DNA of 54,282 nucleotides from Kitasatospora sp. DSM 101779 (GTDB taxonomy: Bacteria; Actinomycetota; Actinomycetes; Streptomycetales; Streptomycetaceae): positions 2,784,043 through 2,838,324 of the forward strand of contig NZ_JAHTIK010000001.1 in the NCBI RefSeq assembly GCF_025655475.1, written 5' to 3'. The notes beneath the pieces were generated by a model. That model searched no databases. It saw only the letters and a program-made list of their open reading frames with translations, and was not told where the DNA came from. A program made the position numbers and the translations under genes. Below, one piece after another: positions 40,901 through 51,208 of this stretch. Every line of letters starts with the position of its first letter. Position 1 is the first letter of the stretch.

Positions 40901-43009
40901 TCAGGCGTCGATGCGCGAGCGGTCCAGGGTCGCCGCGGAGTCCACGATGAACTCCTTGCGCGGGGCCACGTCGTTGCCCATCAGCAGGTCGAAGGTCTTC
41001 TCCGCCGCGTCCAGGTCACCGAGGTTGATCCGGCGCAGGATGCGGTGGCGCGGGTCCATGGTGGTCTCCGCCAGCTGGTCCGCGTCCATCTCGCCGAGGC
41101 CCTTGTACCGCTGCACCGGGTCCTTCCAGCGCAGCCCCTTGGACTGGAACTCCAGCAGGGTGCGGCGCAGTTCGGCGTCCGAGTAGGTGTAGTGGTACTT
41201 GCCCTGGCCGCGCTTGGGGTTGGTCAGCTCGATCCGGTGCAGCGGCGGCACCGCGGCGAACACCCGGCCCTGCTCGACCATCGGCCGCATGTACCGCTGG
41301 AAGAGCGTCAGCAGCAGGCAGCGGATGTGCGAGCCGTCGACATCGGCGTCGGCCATGAAGATGACCCGGCCGTAGCGGGCCTGGTCGATGTCGAAGGTGC
41401 GGCCGGAGCCCGCTCCTATGACCTGGATGATCGAGGCGCACTCGGCGTTCTTGAGCATGTCGGCCACCGAGGCCTTCTGCACGTTCAGGATCTTGCCGCG
41501 GATCGGCAGCAGCGCCTGGAACTCGGAGTTGCGCGCCAGCTTGGCGGTGCCCAGCGCCGAGTCGCCCTCGACGATGAACAGCTCACTGCGGTCGACGTCG
41601 TCGCTGCGGCAGTCGGCGAGCTTGGCCGGCAGCGAGGACGTCTCCAGCGCGGTCTTCCGGCGCTGCGCCTCCTTGTGCTGGCGGGCGGCGACCCGGGTGC
41701 GCGCGGCGGCGACGACTTTCTCCAGGACGGCGCGGGCCTGGACCTTCTCGTCCTTCTTGGCCGAGGTGAGGAAGGCCTTCAGCTCCTTGGCGACCACGGC
41801 GGCGACGATCCGGTTGGCCGCCGAGGTGCCGAGCACCTCCTTGGTCTGGCCCTCGAACTGCGGCTCGGCGAGCCGGACGGTGACCACCGCGGTGAGGCCC
41901 TCCAGGGCGTCGTCCTTGGAGATGTCGTCCTCGGCGACGCGCAGCAGCTTGGCGCTGCGCAGCACCTCGTTGACGGTCTTGGCGAGGGAGCGCTCGAAAC
42001 CGGTGACGTGGGTGCCGCCCTTGGGGGTGGCGATGATGTTGACGAAGGAGCGCATGGTGGTGTCGTAGCCGGCGCCCCAGCGCAGCGCGATGTCCACGCC
42101 GAGGTGGCGGGTGACCTCGGTCGGGGTCATGTGGCCGAGGTCGTCGAGGACGGGCACCGTCTCCTTGAAGTTGCCCTCGCCGTGCAGCCGCAGCACGTCG
42201 CAGATCGGCTTGTCGGGGGCGAGGAACTCGCAGAACTCGGCGATGCCTCCGTCGAAGCGGAAGGTCGCCTCGTCGACCGTCTCGCTCTCCGTCAGCCGCT
42301 CGTCACGGACGATGATGGTGAGGCCGGGGACGAGGAAGGCGGTCTGCCGGGCGCGGGCGTGCAGGCTCTCCAGGGAGAGCCGGGCGTCCTTGAGGAAGAT
42401 CTGCCGGTCGGCCCAGTAGCGGATGCGGGTGCCGGTGCGGCCGCGCGGGGCCTTGCCCTTCTTGGTGAGGCCGGAGGCGGCGTCGAACGGCGCGTCCGGG
42501 GAGAGCTCGGTGAAGTGGCCGGGGGTGCCGCGGCGGAAGCTGATCGCGTGGGTGTGACCGCCGCGGTCGACCTCCACGTCCAGGCGGGCGGAGAGGGCGT
42601 TGACGACCGAGGCGCCGACACCGTGCAGACCGCCGGAGGCGGCGTAGGAGCCGCCGCCGAACTTGCCGCCGGCGTGCAGCTTGGTCATCACGACCTCGAC
42701 GCCGGACAGGCCGGTCTTCGGCTCGACGTCGACCGGGATGCCGCGGCCGTTGTCACGGACCTCGACCGAGCCGTCCTCGTGCAGCAGGACCTCGATCCGG
42801 TCGCAGAAGCCGCCGAGGGCCTCGTCGACCGAGTTGTCGATGATCTCCCACAGGCAGTGCATCAGGCCGCGGCTGTCGGTGGACCCGATGTACATGCCCG
42901 GCCGCTTGCGGACGGCCTCCAGGCCCTCGAGGACGAGCAGGTGCCGAGCGGTGTAGTTGGACCCGTCGTCTTTGGCCAGCAGGGCGGACGGCACTGATTC
43001 GGCACTCAT
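40901..43009 (-). CDS. parE: DNA topoisomerase IV subunit B (ParE)
   Basis: The ATPase subunit that pairs with ParC. 702 residues: GHKL ATPase (EIIDNSVDEALGG, DNGRGIP, HAGGKFGGGSYAASGGLHGVG), transducer domain, then Toprim (VEGDSALGTAK, ADADVDGSHI) and the C-terminal GyrB/ParE tail with RYKGLGEM. The K-loop and the absence of an extra domain are as in actinobacterial ParE. ATG 43009 preceded by GAGGAG at 11 bases; an upstream in-frame GTG would abut the ribosome site and is less likely. Confidence 0.93.
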   Translation of the reverse strand: MSAESVPSALLAKDDGSNYTARHLLVLEGLEAVRKRPGMYIGSTDSRGLMHCLWEIIDNSVDEALGGFCDRIEVLLHEDGSVEVRDNGRGIPVDVEPKTGLSGVEVVMTKLHAGGKFGGGSYAASGGLHGVGASVVNALSARLDVEVDRGGHTHAISFRRGTPGHFTELSPDAPFDAASGLTKKGKAPRGRTGTRIRYWADRQIFLKDARLSLESLHARARQTAFLVPGLTIIVRDERLTESETVDEATFRFDGGIAEFCEFLAPDKPICDVLRLHGEGNFKETVPVLDDLGHMTPTEVTRHLGVDIALRWGAGYDTTMRSFVNIIATPKGGTHVTGFERSLAKTVNEVLRSAKLLRVAEDDISKDDALEGLTAVVTVRLAEPQFEGQTKEVLGTSAANRIVAAVVAKELKAFLTSAKKDEKVQARAVLEKVVAAARTRVAARQHKEAQRRKTALETSSLPAKLADCRSDDVDRSELFIVEGDSALGTAKLARNSEFQALLPIRGKILNVQKASVADMLKNAECASIIQVIGAGSGRTFDIDQARYGRVIFMADADVDGSHIRCLLLTLFQRYMRPMVEQGRVFAAVPPLHRIELTNPKRGQGKYHYTYSDAELRRTLLEFQSKGLRWKDPVQRYKGLGEMDADQLAETTMDPRHRILRRINLGDLDAAEKTFDLLMGNDVAPRKEFIVDSAATLDRSRIDA

Positions 43010-43504
43010 GCGGCGTTGCACTCCTCAATGAAGTTCTCTGACTCGTCTGCGCGGACGGCCCCTTGCCCCCGACGCGCTCTCACAGGGCGAGACGGCGGAG
43101 TGTGGCGCCCGTCGCAGCCTGTACGCGCTGCGCGAACACGACCTTGGCCGGGCACCGGCGCCCCGGGACGCCATCTCCTCCTGCCACCACGGTTCCTGGC
43201 GGACCGTGGCACCGGGCGCAGGCGGCGGAGCTGCTGCGATGCAGGCTACCGGTGCTCGGGACGGGGCTTATGCTCCAACCCAGCAGAGGATTATGCTACG
43301 CGGACCTCGGACATCGCCTCGATCGGGCGTTCGAGGAGGGGTGGCCGCCACGGGAATCGGCACGCATGAACCGCCGGGCCCCGGGGCACGTCCTCATCAA
43401 CACAGCAGAATCCTCAGAGAAGAAAAGCCACGAGCGGGAACGAAATCGACCTGGTTGGATGTTCACCCTGGTACGACAGCTCGTCGAGCTAGAGAAGAGG
43501 CGAC
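43010..43504. other. 495-base divergent region between parE and a zinc-ribbon gene
   Basis: No gene is supported. It contains two copies of TTATGCT (43268-43274 and 43291-43297), both with a -10-like TATGCT and 23 bases apart, followed by AT-richer DNA (about 43395-43450), so the downstream small gene may have more than one promoter and a 200-base leader. Confidence 0.45.
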
Positions 43505-43735
43505 GTGACTACTGTTCTGACCCCTGCGAGCCCGCTCACCGCGGCTGACCGCTGCGACCGTTGCGGCGCCCAGGCCTACCTGCGCGTTGTCCTCGCCAGC
43601 GGCGGAGAACTGCTCTTCTGTGCCCACCACGGCCGGAAGTTCGAGCCCGAGCTCAAGAAGATCTCTGTGGAGATACAGGACGAGACGGGTCGTCTGGGCA
43701 CGACGCCCGCAACGGCCTCCGACGACGAGCGCTGA
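43505..43735 (+). CDS. DUF7455 small zinc-ribbon protein
   Basis: A 76-residue protein conserved beside parE/hrdB in actinobacteria. A CDRCGAQAYLRV motif and a downstream FCAHHGRKF form a probable four-ligand zinc site (CxxC with C/H-H). The C-terminal third is polar. GTG 43505 is preceded by AGAGG. It ends in an 18-base-pair terminator. The function is unknown. Confidence 0.85.
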   Translation: MTTVLTPASPLTAADRCDRCGAQAYLRVVLASGGELLFCAHHGRKFEPELKKISVEIQDETGRLGTTPATASDDER

Positions 43736-43775
43736 CCGCAGCGCCCCGTCGGCGAGCCGGGTCCACCCGGGCACG

Positions 43776-43813
43776 GGGCCGGGCGGCAGGTCGAACGACC
43801 TGCCGCCCGGCCC
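43776..43813 (+). terminator. Intrinsic terminator with T run
   Basis: An 18-base perfect stem (43776-43793 with 43796-43813) followed by TTTT, the most classical terminator of the window; 40 bases after the DUF7455 stop. Confidence 0.95.
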
Positions 43814-43924
43814 TTTTGCGTGCCCGGCGTCGCCTTCCGTGAGGGCGCGCCTACGGAACGGCAGATTCCGCGCACGGACTGCCACCGCCCGCGGGCGGAC
43901 TGACACCACGTCGGACGGTGACCG

Positions 43925-44839
43925 TCAGAGTGCGGAGCGCACATCGTCCGCCACCGCGGCGAGCCGGGTGTAGACCCCCGGGTGCGTCGCCTCGGCGCAG
44001 CCCGTTCCCCAGGACACCAGCCCGGCCAGCCGGCCCGCCACCACCAACGGCCCGCCGCTGTCGCCCTGGCACGCGTCCCGACCGCCCTGCTCGGTACCGG
44101 CGCACACCATGACCCGGGCGTCGTACGGGCTGTCCCCGCCCGCCGGGTAGGCGCGCGAACACACGTCGTCGGAGACGACCGGCACGGCGACCGACCGCAG
44201 CGTCGGCGAGTAGCTGCCGTTCCCGCGAGTGTCGCCCCAGCCGTAGACCCGCGCCTCGGTGCCCGCGGCGTAGGGCTCGGTCTCGCCCTGGCCGACCATG
44301 CCGATCACCGGCCGGCCGGCCTGCGGCTCGGCGAGGGTGAGTACCGCCACGTCCCGCAGGTTGTGGGTGAAGTCGTACCCGGGGTCGATCCACACGCTCC
44401 GCACGGTGACCTCCCGGCCGTCCCGGGTGCGCAGGTCGTCACGGCCGATCACGGCCTGCAACCCCGGCCGGTCCTCACGGTGGCCCGTGCGCTCGTCGTA
44501 GAAGCAGTGCGCGGCGGTGACCACCTTGGTGGCCGAGACGAGGACGCCGCCGCAGAACTGCCCGGACCGGCCGCTGCCGAACTGCTGCCGGCTGGCGACG
44601 GCGACCATCCACGGGTGGTCGGCGGTGGAGGAGGCTGCGCCACCGACGATCCTGCGCTGCGCCTCGGCGGGGCCGGCCGCGCCGAGCACCGCCAGCGAGG
44701 CTGGCAGGGAGGCCAGCAGCGCCACGGCCACCGCGCGGCGGGTGCGGCGGCCGCCGACACGGGCCGCGGCCGCCCGTCCGGGGTCGCTGGCGAGGTCACG
44801 GGGGCGGGGCCGGATGGCGGGGACGTCCAGGGAGGGCAC
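43925..44839 (-). CDS. Secreted trypsin-like serine protease
   Basis: A 304-residue S1 peptidase. A long N-region (1-30) precedes a signal peptide with RRTRR and a hydrophobic core (about 31-60, ending AEA); the mature N terminus would be near RRIVGG (62-67), suggesting zymogen-type activation. The triad is H111 (TAAHC), D163 (RDVAVL) and S261 (GDSGGP); D255 six residues before the serine gives trypsin-like cleavage after Arg/Lys. Paired cysteines fit normal disulfides. GTG 44839 has GGAG at 5 bases. The upstream Arg pair could support Tat export, but no full twin-arginine motif is seen. Confidence 0.9.
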   Translation of the reverse strand: MPSLDVPAIRPRPRDLASDPGRAAAARVGGRRTRRAVAVALLASLPASLAVLGAAGPAEAQRRIVGGAASSTADHPWMVAVASRQQFGSGRSGQFCGGVLVSATKVVTAAHCFYDERTGHREDRPGLQAVIGRDDLRTRDGREVTVRSVWIDPGYDFTHNLRDVAVLTLAEPQAGRPVIGMVGQGETEPYAAGTEARVYGWGDTRGNGSYSPTLRSVAVPVVSDDVCSRAYPAGGDSPYDARVMVCAGTEQGGRDACQGDSGGPLVVAGRLAGLVSWGTGCAEATHPGVYTRLAAVADDVRSAL

Positions 44840-44946
44840 CGGATCTCCAAGCTGGCTCGACGACGGACAACCGGCACAGCGTAGTCGAGCCGTCACCCAA
44901 CGTGTCGTCACCGTGCCTGCAGCCACCCGTACGAGGGACGGCCTCG

Positions 44947-45105
44947 GTGCGGCCGGGGGTGCAGCCGGGATGGGCCGGCAGGTGCGGCCGGGGGTGCAGC
45001 CGGGATGGGCCGGCAGGCGCGGCCGGGGGTGCAGCCGGGACGGGCCGGCAGGTGCGGCCGGGGGTGCAGCCGGGACGGGCCGGCAGGTGCGGCCGGGGGT
45101 GCGGC
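44947..45105. repeat. 35-base tandem repeat between protease and hrdB
   Basis: Four full copies of a 35-base unit starting GTGCGGCCGGGGGTGCAGCC (first bases at 44947, 44982, 45017, 45052) plus a partial fifth from 45087. Copies differ at two or three positions. The unit length is not a multiple of three and the block lies in a 375-base gene-free stretch. Confidence 0.9.
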
Positions 45106-45143
45106 CTGCGCGGGGCGGCGGGTGGAGAGCGTCCGGGTATGCG

Positions 45144-45178
45144 GAAGGGGCCCGGAGCGTGGTGCTCCGGGCCCCTTC
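45144..45178 (-). terminator. hrdB terminator
   Basis: A 15-base perfect stem (45144-45158 with 45164-45178), 5-base loop, about 37 bases after the hrdB stop. Confidence 0.88.
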
Positions 45179-45214
45179 GGGCGGGCTGCGGCCGGGCCGT
45201 ACGGCCCCGGGGGA

Positions 45215-46834
<1,620 letters not shown>

Positions 46835-47282
46835 GAACAACCTCTCGGACGATGAGTGGACTCGAACCCGTACCCGACCGTACGAGAGGACGGGAGACGA
46901 TCACGCACGATCACGTGCGGGGTCGACTCCGACCGACTCGGACTTGAGGACGAGGACTGGGTTTGCGGGACGGCAGCAGCGCCGCAGACCAACACAGCAT
47001 TCTGACATGGTGGTGGTATTCCGGAGCTGCTTCCGCTCCGTACACATCGCTGCCACCCCTCAAGTGTTACGCATCCTGTTCGTGGCGCGGGTCACACCAC
47101 CGGCGGAACCGCTGCCGACCCCCTCCGGCGCCGGGCGACACGGCCCTCCGGCCGCCCCGGGGGACGGGGCTCGGGCGGCGGAAGGGCCGTGCGGCGACGG
47201 TGGAGCGAGGTACGGCCGCGATCCCGCTCACGTGCTTCGGGGGTGCGGCCGGGCGGGACCACGGGCGCGCCGGGCGCGCCGC
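46835..47282. other. 448-base region upstream of hrdB
   Basis: No gene; it holds the hrdB promoter(s) and the terminator region of whiH. A possible main promoter on the minus strand is CTTGAG with TACGGA at 16 bases (about 47059-47037), giving a leader of roughly 200 bases. A GGAAT at 47018-47022 resembles a sigma-R -35 but lacks a GTT at the right distance. Confidence 0.4.
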
Positions 47283-48155
47283 TCAGTGCTCGCGCGGCGC
47301 CGGGACGGCGTGCTCGATGTCGGGATGGACGGTGAGCAGCGCCCGCACGGCCGTCTCGGCGGCGGTGCCGTCGCCCGTACCGAGTGCGTCGACCAACCGG
47401 ACGTGCAGGCCGATCGCGGCGTCCGAGGGGCGCTCGCAGGTCGAACCGGGGCCGCCCGAGACCTGCAGGGCACAGGAGACGATGCCGGAGAGGTGCTCCA
47501 GCATGCGGTTCCCGGCCATCTGCAGGACCAGGCCGTGCAGCTCCGCGTCGGCCCGGCCGTAGCCGACGCCGTCGCCCTGGGTGGCGGCGTGGGCCATGAT
47601 CTCGGTCAGCTCGACCAGGCGGTGCTGGACGTCCTCGCGGCCGTGGCCGGCGGCCAGGCGGGCGGCCAGCGGCTCGATCGCCCAGCGCAGCTCGAACAGC
47701 TCGCGGCGCTGCTCGTCGCGCTGCGGGCCGAAGGCGCGCCACTCGATGATGTCGGGGTCGAGGAGGTTCCAGTCGGTGACCGGACGAACCCGGGTGCCGA
47801 CGTTCGGCCGGGCGCTGACCAGGCCCTTGGCCTCCAGCACGCGCAGCGATTCGCGGACGACGGTGCGCGAGACCTCGAACCGCTGGCCGATCTCCTCGGG
47901 GACGAGAGGACGGTCGGCGCCGAGGTCACCGGAGACGATCATCTGGCCGAGCTGCTGGACGAGCTGGCCGTGCAGGCCGCGGCCGCGGCTGCTGGTGGTC
48001 TTGCGGCCGACCCGGGCGAGCTCGGACTCGGCGCCCTCCCAGCGGGGGGCGGGCGGGACGGGCCGTTCGGCGTAGGGGAAGCGGTCGATCTCGGCGGCGG
48101 CGATGGTGTCGGCCGGACGGGCGGTGGTCATGGCGGGGTGCGCAAGGGTACTCAC
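47283..48155 (-). CDS. whiH: Sporulation regulator WhiH (GntR/FadR family)
   Basis: A 290-residue GntR-family repressor-like protein: N-terminal tail, winged helix (about 75-140; QLVQQLGQMIVSGDL, RFEVSRTVVRESLRVLEAKG), and a C-terminal FCD ligand domain (about 155-280) with metal/ligand His residues. The place directly beside hrdB and the FadR architecture identify it as WhiH, needed for sporulation septation in aerial hyphae. I chose GTG 48155: a sigma-WhiG-like promoter ends 7 bases before it, so the mRNA may begin at the start codon. ATG 48131 is the alternative. Confidence 0.88.
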   Translation of the reverse strand: MSTLAHPAMTTARPADTIAAAEIDRFPYAERPVPPAPRWEGAESELARVGRKTTSSRGRGLHGQLVQQLGQMIVSGDLGADRPLVPEEIGQRFEVSRTVVRESLRVLEAKGLVSARPNVGTRVRPVTDWNLLDPDIIEWRAFGPQRDEQRRELFELRWAIEPLAARLAAGHGREDVQHRLVELTEIMAHAATQGDGVGYGRADAELHGLVLQMAGNRMLEHLSGIVSCALQVSGGPGSTCERPSDAAIGLHVRLVDALGTGDGTAAETAVRALLTVHPDIEHAVPAPREH

Positions 48156-48162
48156 ACGTCCT

Positions 48163-48190
48163 TTGTCGGCGATCGCCCCACCCGGCTTGA
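48163..48190 (-). promoter_or_regulatory. Sigma-WhiG-type promoter of whiH
   Basis: On the minus strand TCAA (48187-48190), 16 bases, then GCCGACAA (48163-48170), against the sigma-WhiG consensus TAAA-N15/16-GCCGATAA: 10 of 12 positions match. The -10 ends 7 bases before the whiH GTG. Control of whiH by sigma-WhiG is known in S. coelicolor. Confidence 0.7.
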
Positions 48191-48338
48191 GGATTCTCGT
48201 GAAAAGCACACGAAAGGGTGATCGTCTGCGGCTGGATCATTGACTTCTTATCAGGCAGTCCGTCCTCTTTCGATCAGTCGGACACCACTTCCGGTCCTGC
48301 CCCGCGGGGCGGACCGGCGGCCCGCACCGGGTCCGTCC

Positions 48339-49262
48339 TCACAGCTCACGACGCCGGAGCTGGAGCGCGACCGCGGCCGCCAGACCGAGTGCGGGCGGCA
48401 CCAGCAGCAGTGCGAACAGCAGGGGCAGCGGCAGCTGCAGGACGTCGGCCACCGCGCGCCCGTCGCGGACGCGCAGCCGTGCCAGTCCGCTGTGCAGCGG
48501 CAGCAATGTCTGCAGGTCATGGACGACGGGCAGGTCGCGAACGGCAGGCAGGCCCCCGGGCGAGGCGGTGCCGCCGACCGGGGACCGGCGCAGCAGCAGG
48601 CCCGCGAACAGCTCCCCGGGCACGACGACCGTGCCCAGCAGGACCAGGCCCGCCCGGGCCTGCCGGACCAGGGAGGTGGCGACCAGCCCGGCCCACCCGG
48701 CCAGCACCACGACCGCGGCGAAGATCCCGAGCGGCCGGCCGGCCACCGTCGGGGCGGCCTCCAGGACGGCCCCCCAGGCCGGGGCGGCGGCTTCCGGGTG
48801 TGCGGTCGGGCCCGGGGTCGCACCCGGGAGGAGCGCGCCGGCGTCCACGCCGGCGGGCAGGGCGAGCCACACCACCGCGGCGTTCACCAGCACGGTGGCG
48901 GCGGTCAGCAGCAGGGCGGCTCCGCCGATCACCAGCAGCTTGGCGAGGAGCAGTGCCGCCCGGCGGGAGAGGGCGACCCGGGAGGCCGGCAGACCCGGGT
49001 GTCCGACCTCGTGCGCGTAGGAGAGTGCACCGAGGAGGCACGCCCCCAGTGCGGCGACCGGCAGCGGCGACAGCGGAACGACGGCGGCGACCGTCCGCAG
49101 CCCGGCCTCCGCCGACAGCGGGCCCGGCAGCTGCTGGCGGACCGCCACGGCGGCCGCCGCAGCGCCGGCGACCAGTACGGCGGCCGCGATCAGCCAGGTC
49201 GACCGCAGACCGCGCAGTCGCCGGACCTCGTACGACAGCGCGTGGAACGGCTGCGCGTTCAC
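48339..49262 (-). CDS. ABC transporter membrane protein
   Basis: A 307-residue integral membrane protein with about six hydrophobic segments (ABC-2-like permease without a recognised family signature). A large loop around 165-185 (PGATPGPTAHPEA) separates the two halves. GTG 49262 overlaps the ATPase stop (GTGA), so it is the partner of that protein. Substrate unknown. Confidence 0.8.
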   Translation of the reverse strand: MNAQPFHALSYEVRRLRGLRSTWLIAAAVLVAGAAAAAVAVRQQLPGPLSAEAGLRTVAAVVPLSPLPVAALGACLLGALSYAHEVGHPGLPASRVALSRRAALLLAKLLVIGGAALLLTAATVLVNAAVVWLALPAGVDAGALLPGATPGPTAHPEAAAPAWGAVLEAAPTVAGRPLGIFAAVVVLAGWAGLVATSLVRQARAGLVLLGTVVVPGELFAGLLLRRSPVGGTASPGGLPAVRDLPVVHDLQTLLPLHSGLARLRVRDGRAVADVLQLPLPLLFALLLVPPALGLAAAVALQLRRREL

Positions 49263-50767
49263 GGGGCCTCGCTCCGGTGGTGGTCTGCGTAGGACTCCGG
49301 ACGGGAGAGCCCGTCCGGGTTCGGGTTCGGGTTCAGGTGGAGGTGGGGGTGGGGGTGGGGGTGCGGGTACGCGGTTGGGGTCGCCGCCGTGGGAAGGACC
49401 TGCTCCGGCCGGACCGGCGGTAGGGGGCGGGTCGGCGGGTCCTCGTCGGCGGGCGTGGGTGGCTGTGTGGGTGCCGCTGCGGGTCCTGTGGAGGTTGCCG
49501 CTGCGGGTCCTGTGGTGGTTGCCGCTGCGGGTGCAGCCGTTCGTGCAGCTGTTCGTGCCGACGGGCGGTCCGTTCGGAGGTATGGCCGAGTGGGCGAGGG
49601 CAGGGGTAGCGGCAGGGGTGGGGGTGGGGGTGGCGGGCACTCGGCCGATGCGGGCACCGGCCGTGGGCGCGGGCCTGCGGCGGGGGCGCCGACGGTGGGC
49701 AGGGCCCCGGGACGGTGCCGGGCGGTCCCGACGTCGTCCGGCGGGTCCGGGAACAGCGGTGACAACGGCGGCAACGGTGATGGGGATGACAGCGACGACT
49801 GCGCTGACAGGGATGGCGCCGGGGACGGCGGAGGCGGGGTGCGGTGCAGACGGACGACCTCGCCGGAGCGGCCGGAGCCGATGGGCAGCGCGGTGTGGGG
49901 CATCGGGCGGCCGATCGCACGGTCGGTGAGTTCGTGGAGCAGGATGCCGTGACGGTGCGCGAGTTCGCCGACCTCGGCGCGGGCGAGGCCGCCGACGGCG
50001 ATGCCGGAGCGGCCGTCCGACCGGACGCGCGCGCCCTGAGCGAGCAGCAGGTCGGCGAGCCGGGCCATCTGCGGCCCTCGTACCACCACCTCGGGGCAGA
50101 GCCGGGTCCCGCGGAAGTCCGCAGCGCTCTGGTCCGCCGCCTGGCGCCCCCGCACCAGGGTGATCACCCGGTCGGACACCGTCCCGGCCTCCAGCGGGGA
50201 GCAGGTGGTCATCAGCACCGTGCCGCCTGCCGCGGCGAAGGAGCGCAGGAAGGAGTGCAGCCACTCGGTGCTGCGCGGCGAGAGGCCGGCCGTCGGGTCG
50301 TCCAGCAGCAGGGCCTGCGGATCGCCGAGCAGGGCCGTGGCCAGGGCGAGCCGGCGGTTCATGCCCGGCGAGAAGGAACGCAGCCGGTGGGCGGCGACGC
50401 CCGCGAGCCTGGTCTGCTCCAGCAGGTCGTCGGCGCGGCGTGCGGGCACGCCGATCGCGGCGGCGAGCATCCGTAGGTGGTCCGCGGCCCTCCGGCCGGG
50501 GTGGCCGGGGCAGGACGGCGCGGTCTCCGGCACCAGGCCGACCCGGGTCTCGGGACGGGGCAGCCTGCGGTAGGTACGGCCGTCGAACAGGGCTGCTCCG
50601 CGGCCGCGTTCGAGCTCCACCATGAGCCTGATCGCGGTGGTCTTGCCCGCGCCCTCGTCGCCGAGCAGGGCGGTGACCGTGCCGGGACGGGTGTCGAAGG
50701 TCAGGTCGAGCAGCGCCGGCGGGCCGCCCCGCCGATGGACCTTGGTCAGTCCGGTGATCTGGATCAT
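49259..50767 (-). CDS. ABC transporter ATPase with degenerate catalytic residues and a long repeat tail
   Basis: A 502-residue protein. The ATPase domain (1-300) has Walker A GDEGAGKT (36-43) but the Q loop residue is Glu (GLVPETAP, E81), the signature is SFSPGMNRR, the residue after Walker B Asp is Asp instead of Glu (LLLDDPTAGL, D157), and the H loop histidine is Cys (LMTTCSPLE, C189). Residues 315-502 are low complexity, Pro/Ala/Thr-rich, with HPHPHPHLHL and NPNPNP tracts near the end. Paired by GTGA overlap with a membrane protein. Such changes usually mean weak or absent hydrolysis. Confidence 0.85.
   Translation of the reverse strand: MIQITGLTKVHRRGGPPALLDLTFDTRPGTVTALLGDEGAGKTTAIRLMVELERGRGAALFDGRTYRRLPRPETRVGLVPETAPSCPGHPGRRAADHLRMLAAAIGVPARRADDLLEQTRLAGVAAHRLRSFSPGMNRRLALATALLGDPQALLLDDPTAGLSPRSTEWLHSFLRSFAAAGGTVLMTTCSPLEAGTVSDRVITLVRGRQAADQSAADFRGTRLCPEVVVRGPQMARLADLLLAQGARVRSDGRSGIAVGGLARAEVGELAHRHGILLHELTDRAIGRPMPHTALPIGSGRSGEVVRLHRTPPPPSPAPSLSAQSSLSSPSPLPPLSPLFPDPPDDVGTARHRPGALPTVGAPAAGPRPRPVPASAECPPPPPPPLPLPLPSPTRPYLRTDRPSARTAARTAAPAAATTTGPAAATSTGPAAAPTQPPTPADEDPPTRPLPPVRPEQVLPTAATPTAYPHPHPHPHLHLNPNPNPDGLSRPESYADHHRSEAP
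49317..49368. repeat. Hexanucleotide repeats in the ATPase 3' end
   Basis: GGGTTC three times (49317-49334), then GGTGG/GGGGGT-type units to about 49368. They encode the NPNPNP and HPHPHP tracts of the ATPase tail. Confidence 0.85.
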
Positions 50768-51208
50768 CGCTGCCTGCTCCCACGCCTCGGCCGACCGGGT
50801 GCGCCGGCCCTGGGGGAGCGCGGCGCTCCGCCTGCCCGCGCCCAGCACCCTAGGCCCCAGCAGGGAGGATTCCGGGCATTGCGGAAGCCAGGGGGGAGCG
50901 CGCCCACCGACCTCACTCGATCAGGTGACGGGAATGGCGTGTTGACCGATCGTCAGTGCGGTCGCGGCTTTACGAGTTCCGACCCTGTGTAGGTCGGAGT
51001 AGGTCGGCGCGGGGCGGAGCAGGTCGAAGGGGAGCGAAGCAGGTCGAAGCGGGGCGAACCGGGGCGGAACGGTTCTGGCGGGTGCTGAACGGGTGCGAGC
51101 ACGCTCCCGGGCCGTCCCGTGTGCGCACGACGGTGCGGGCGGTGGTGTGTGCGCCGGCACGTGCAACCTGTGCGGTGCGCGGACCGGATGCCCGCCCGGG
51201 ACCGGTGG
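50768..51208. other. 441-base intergenic region
   Basis: I see no gene. About 50985-51080 is an irregular purine-rich repeat of GTCGGA/GCAGGTCGAAG-type units on the plus strand. The left part holds the ATPase promoter. Confidence 0.4.

Noticed and set aside
47018..47022. GGAAT upstream of hrdB as a sigma-R promoter
   Set aside because: The nearest GTT is 24 bases away instead of 16-19, so the consensus spacing fails.
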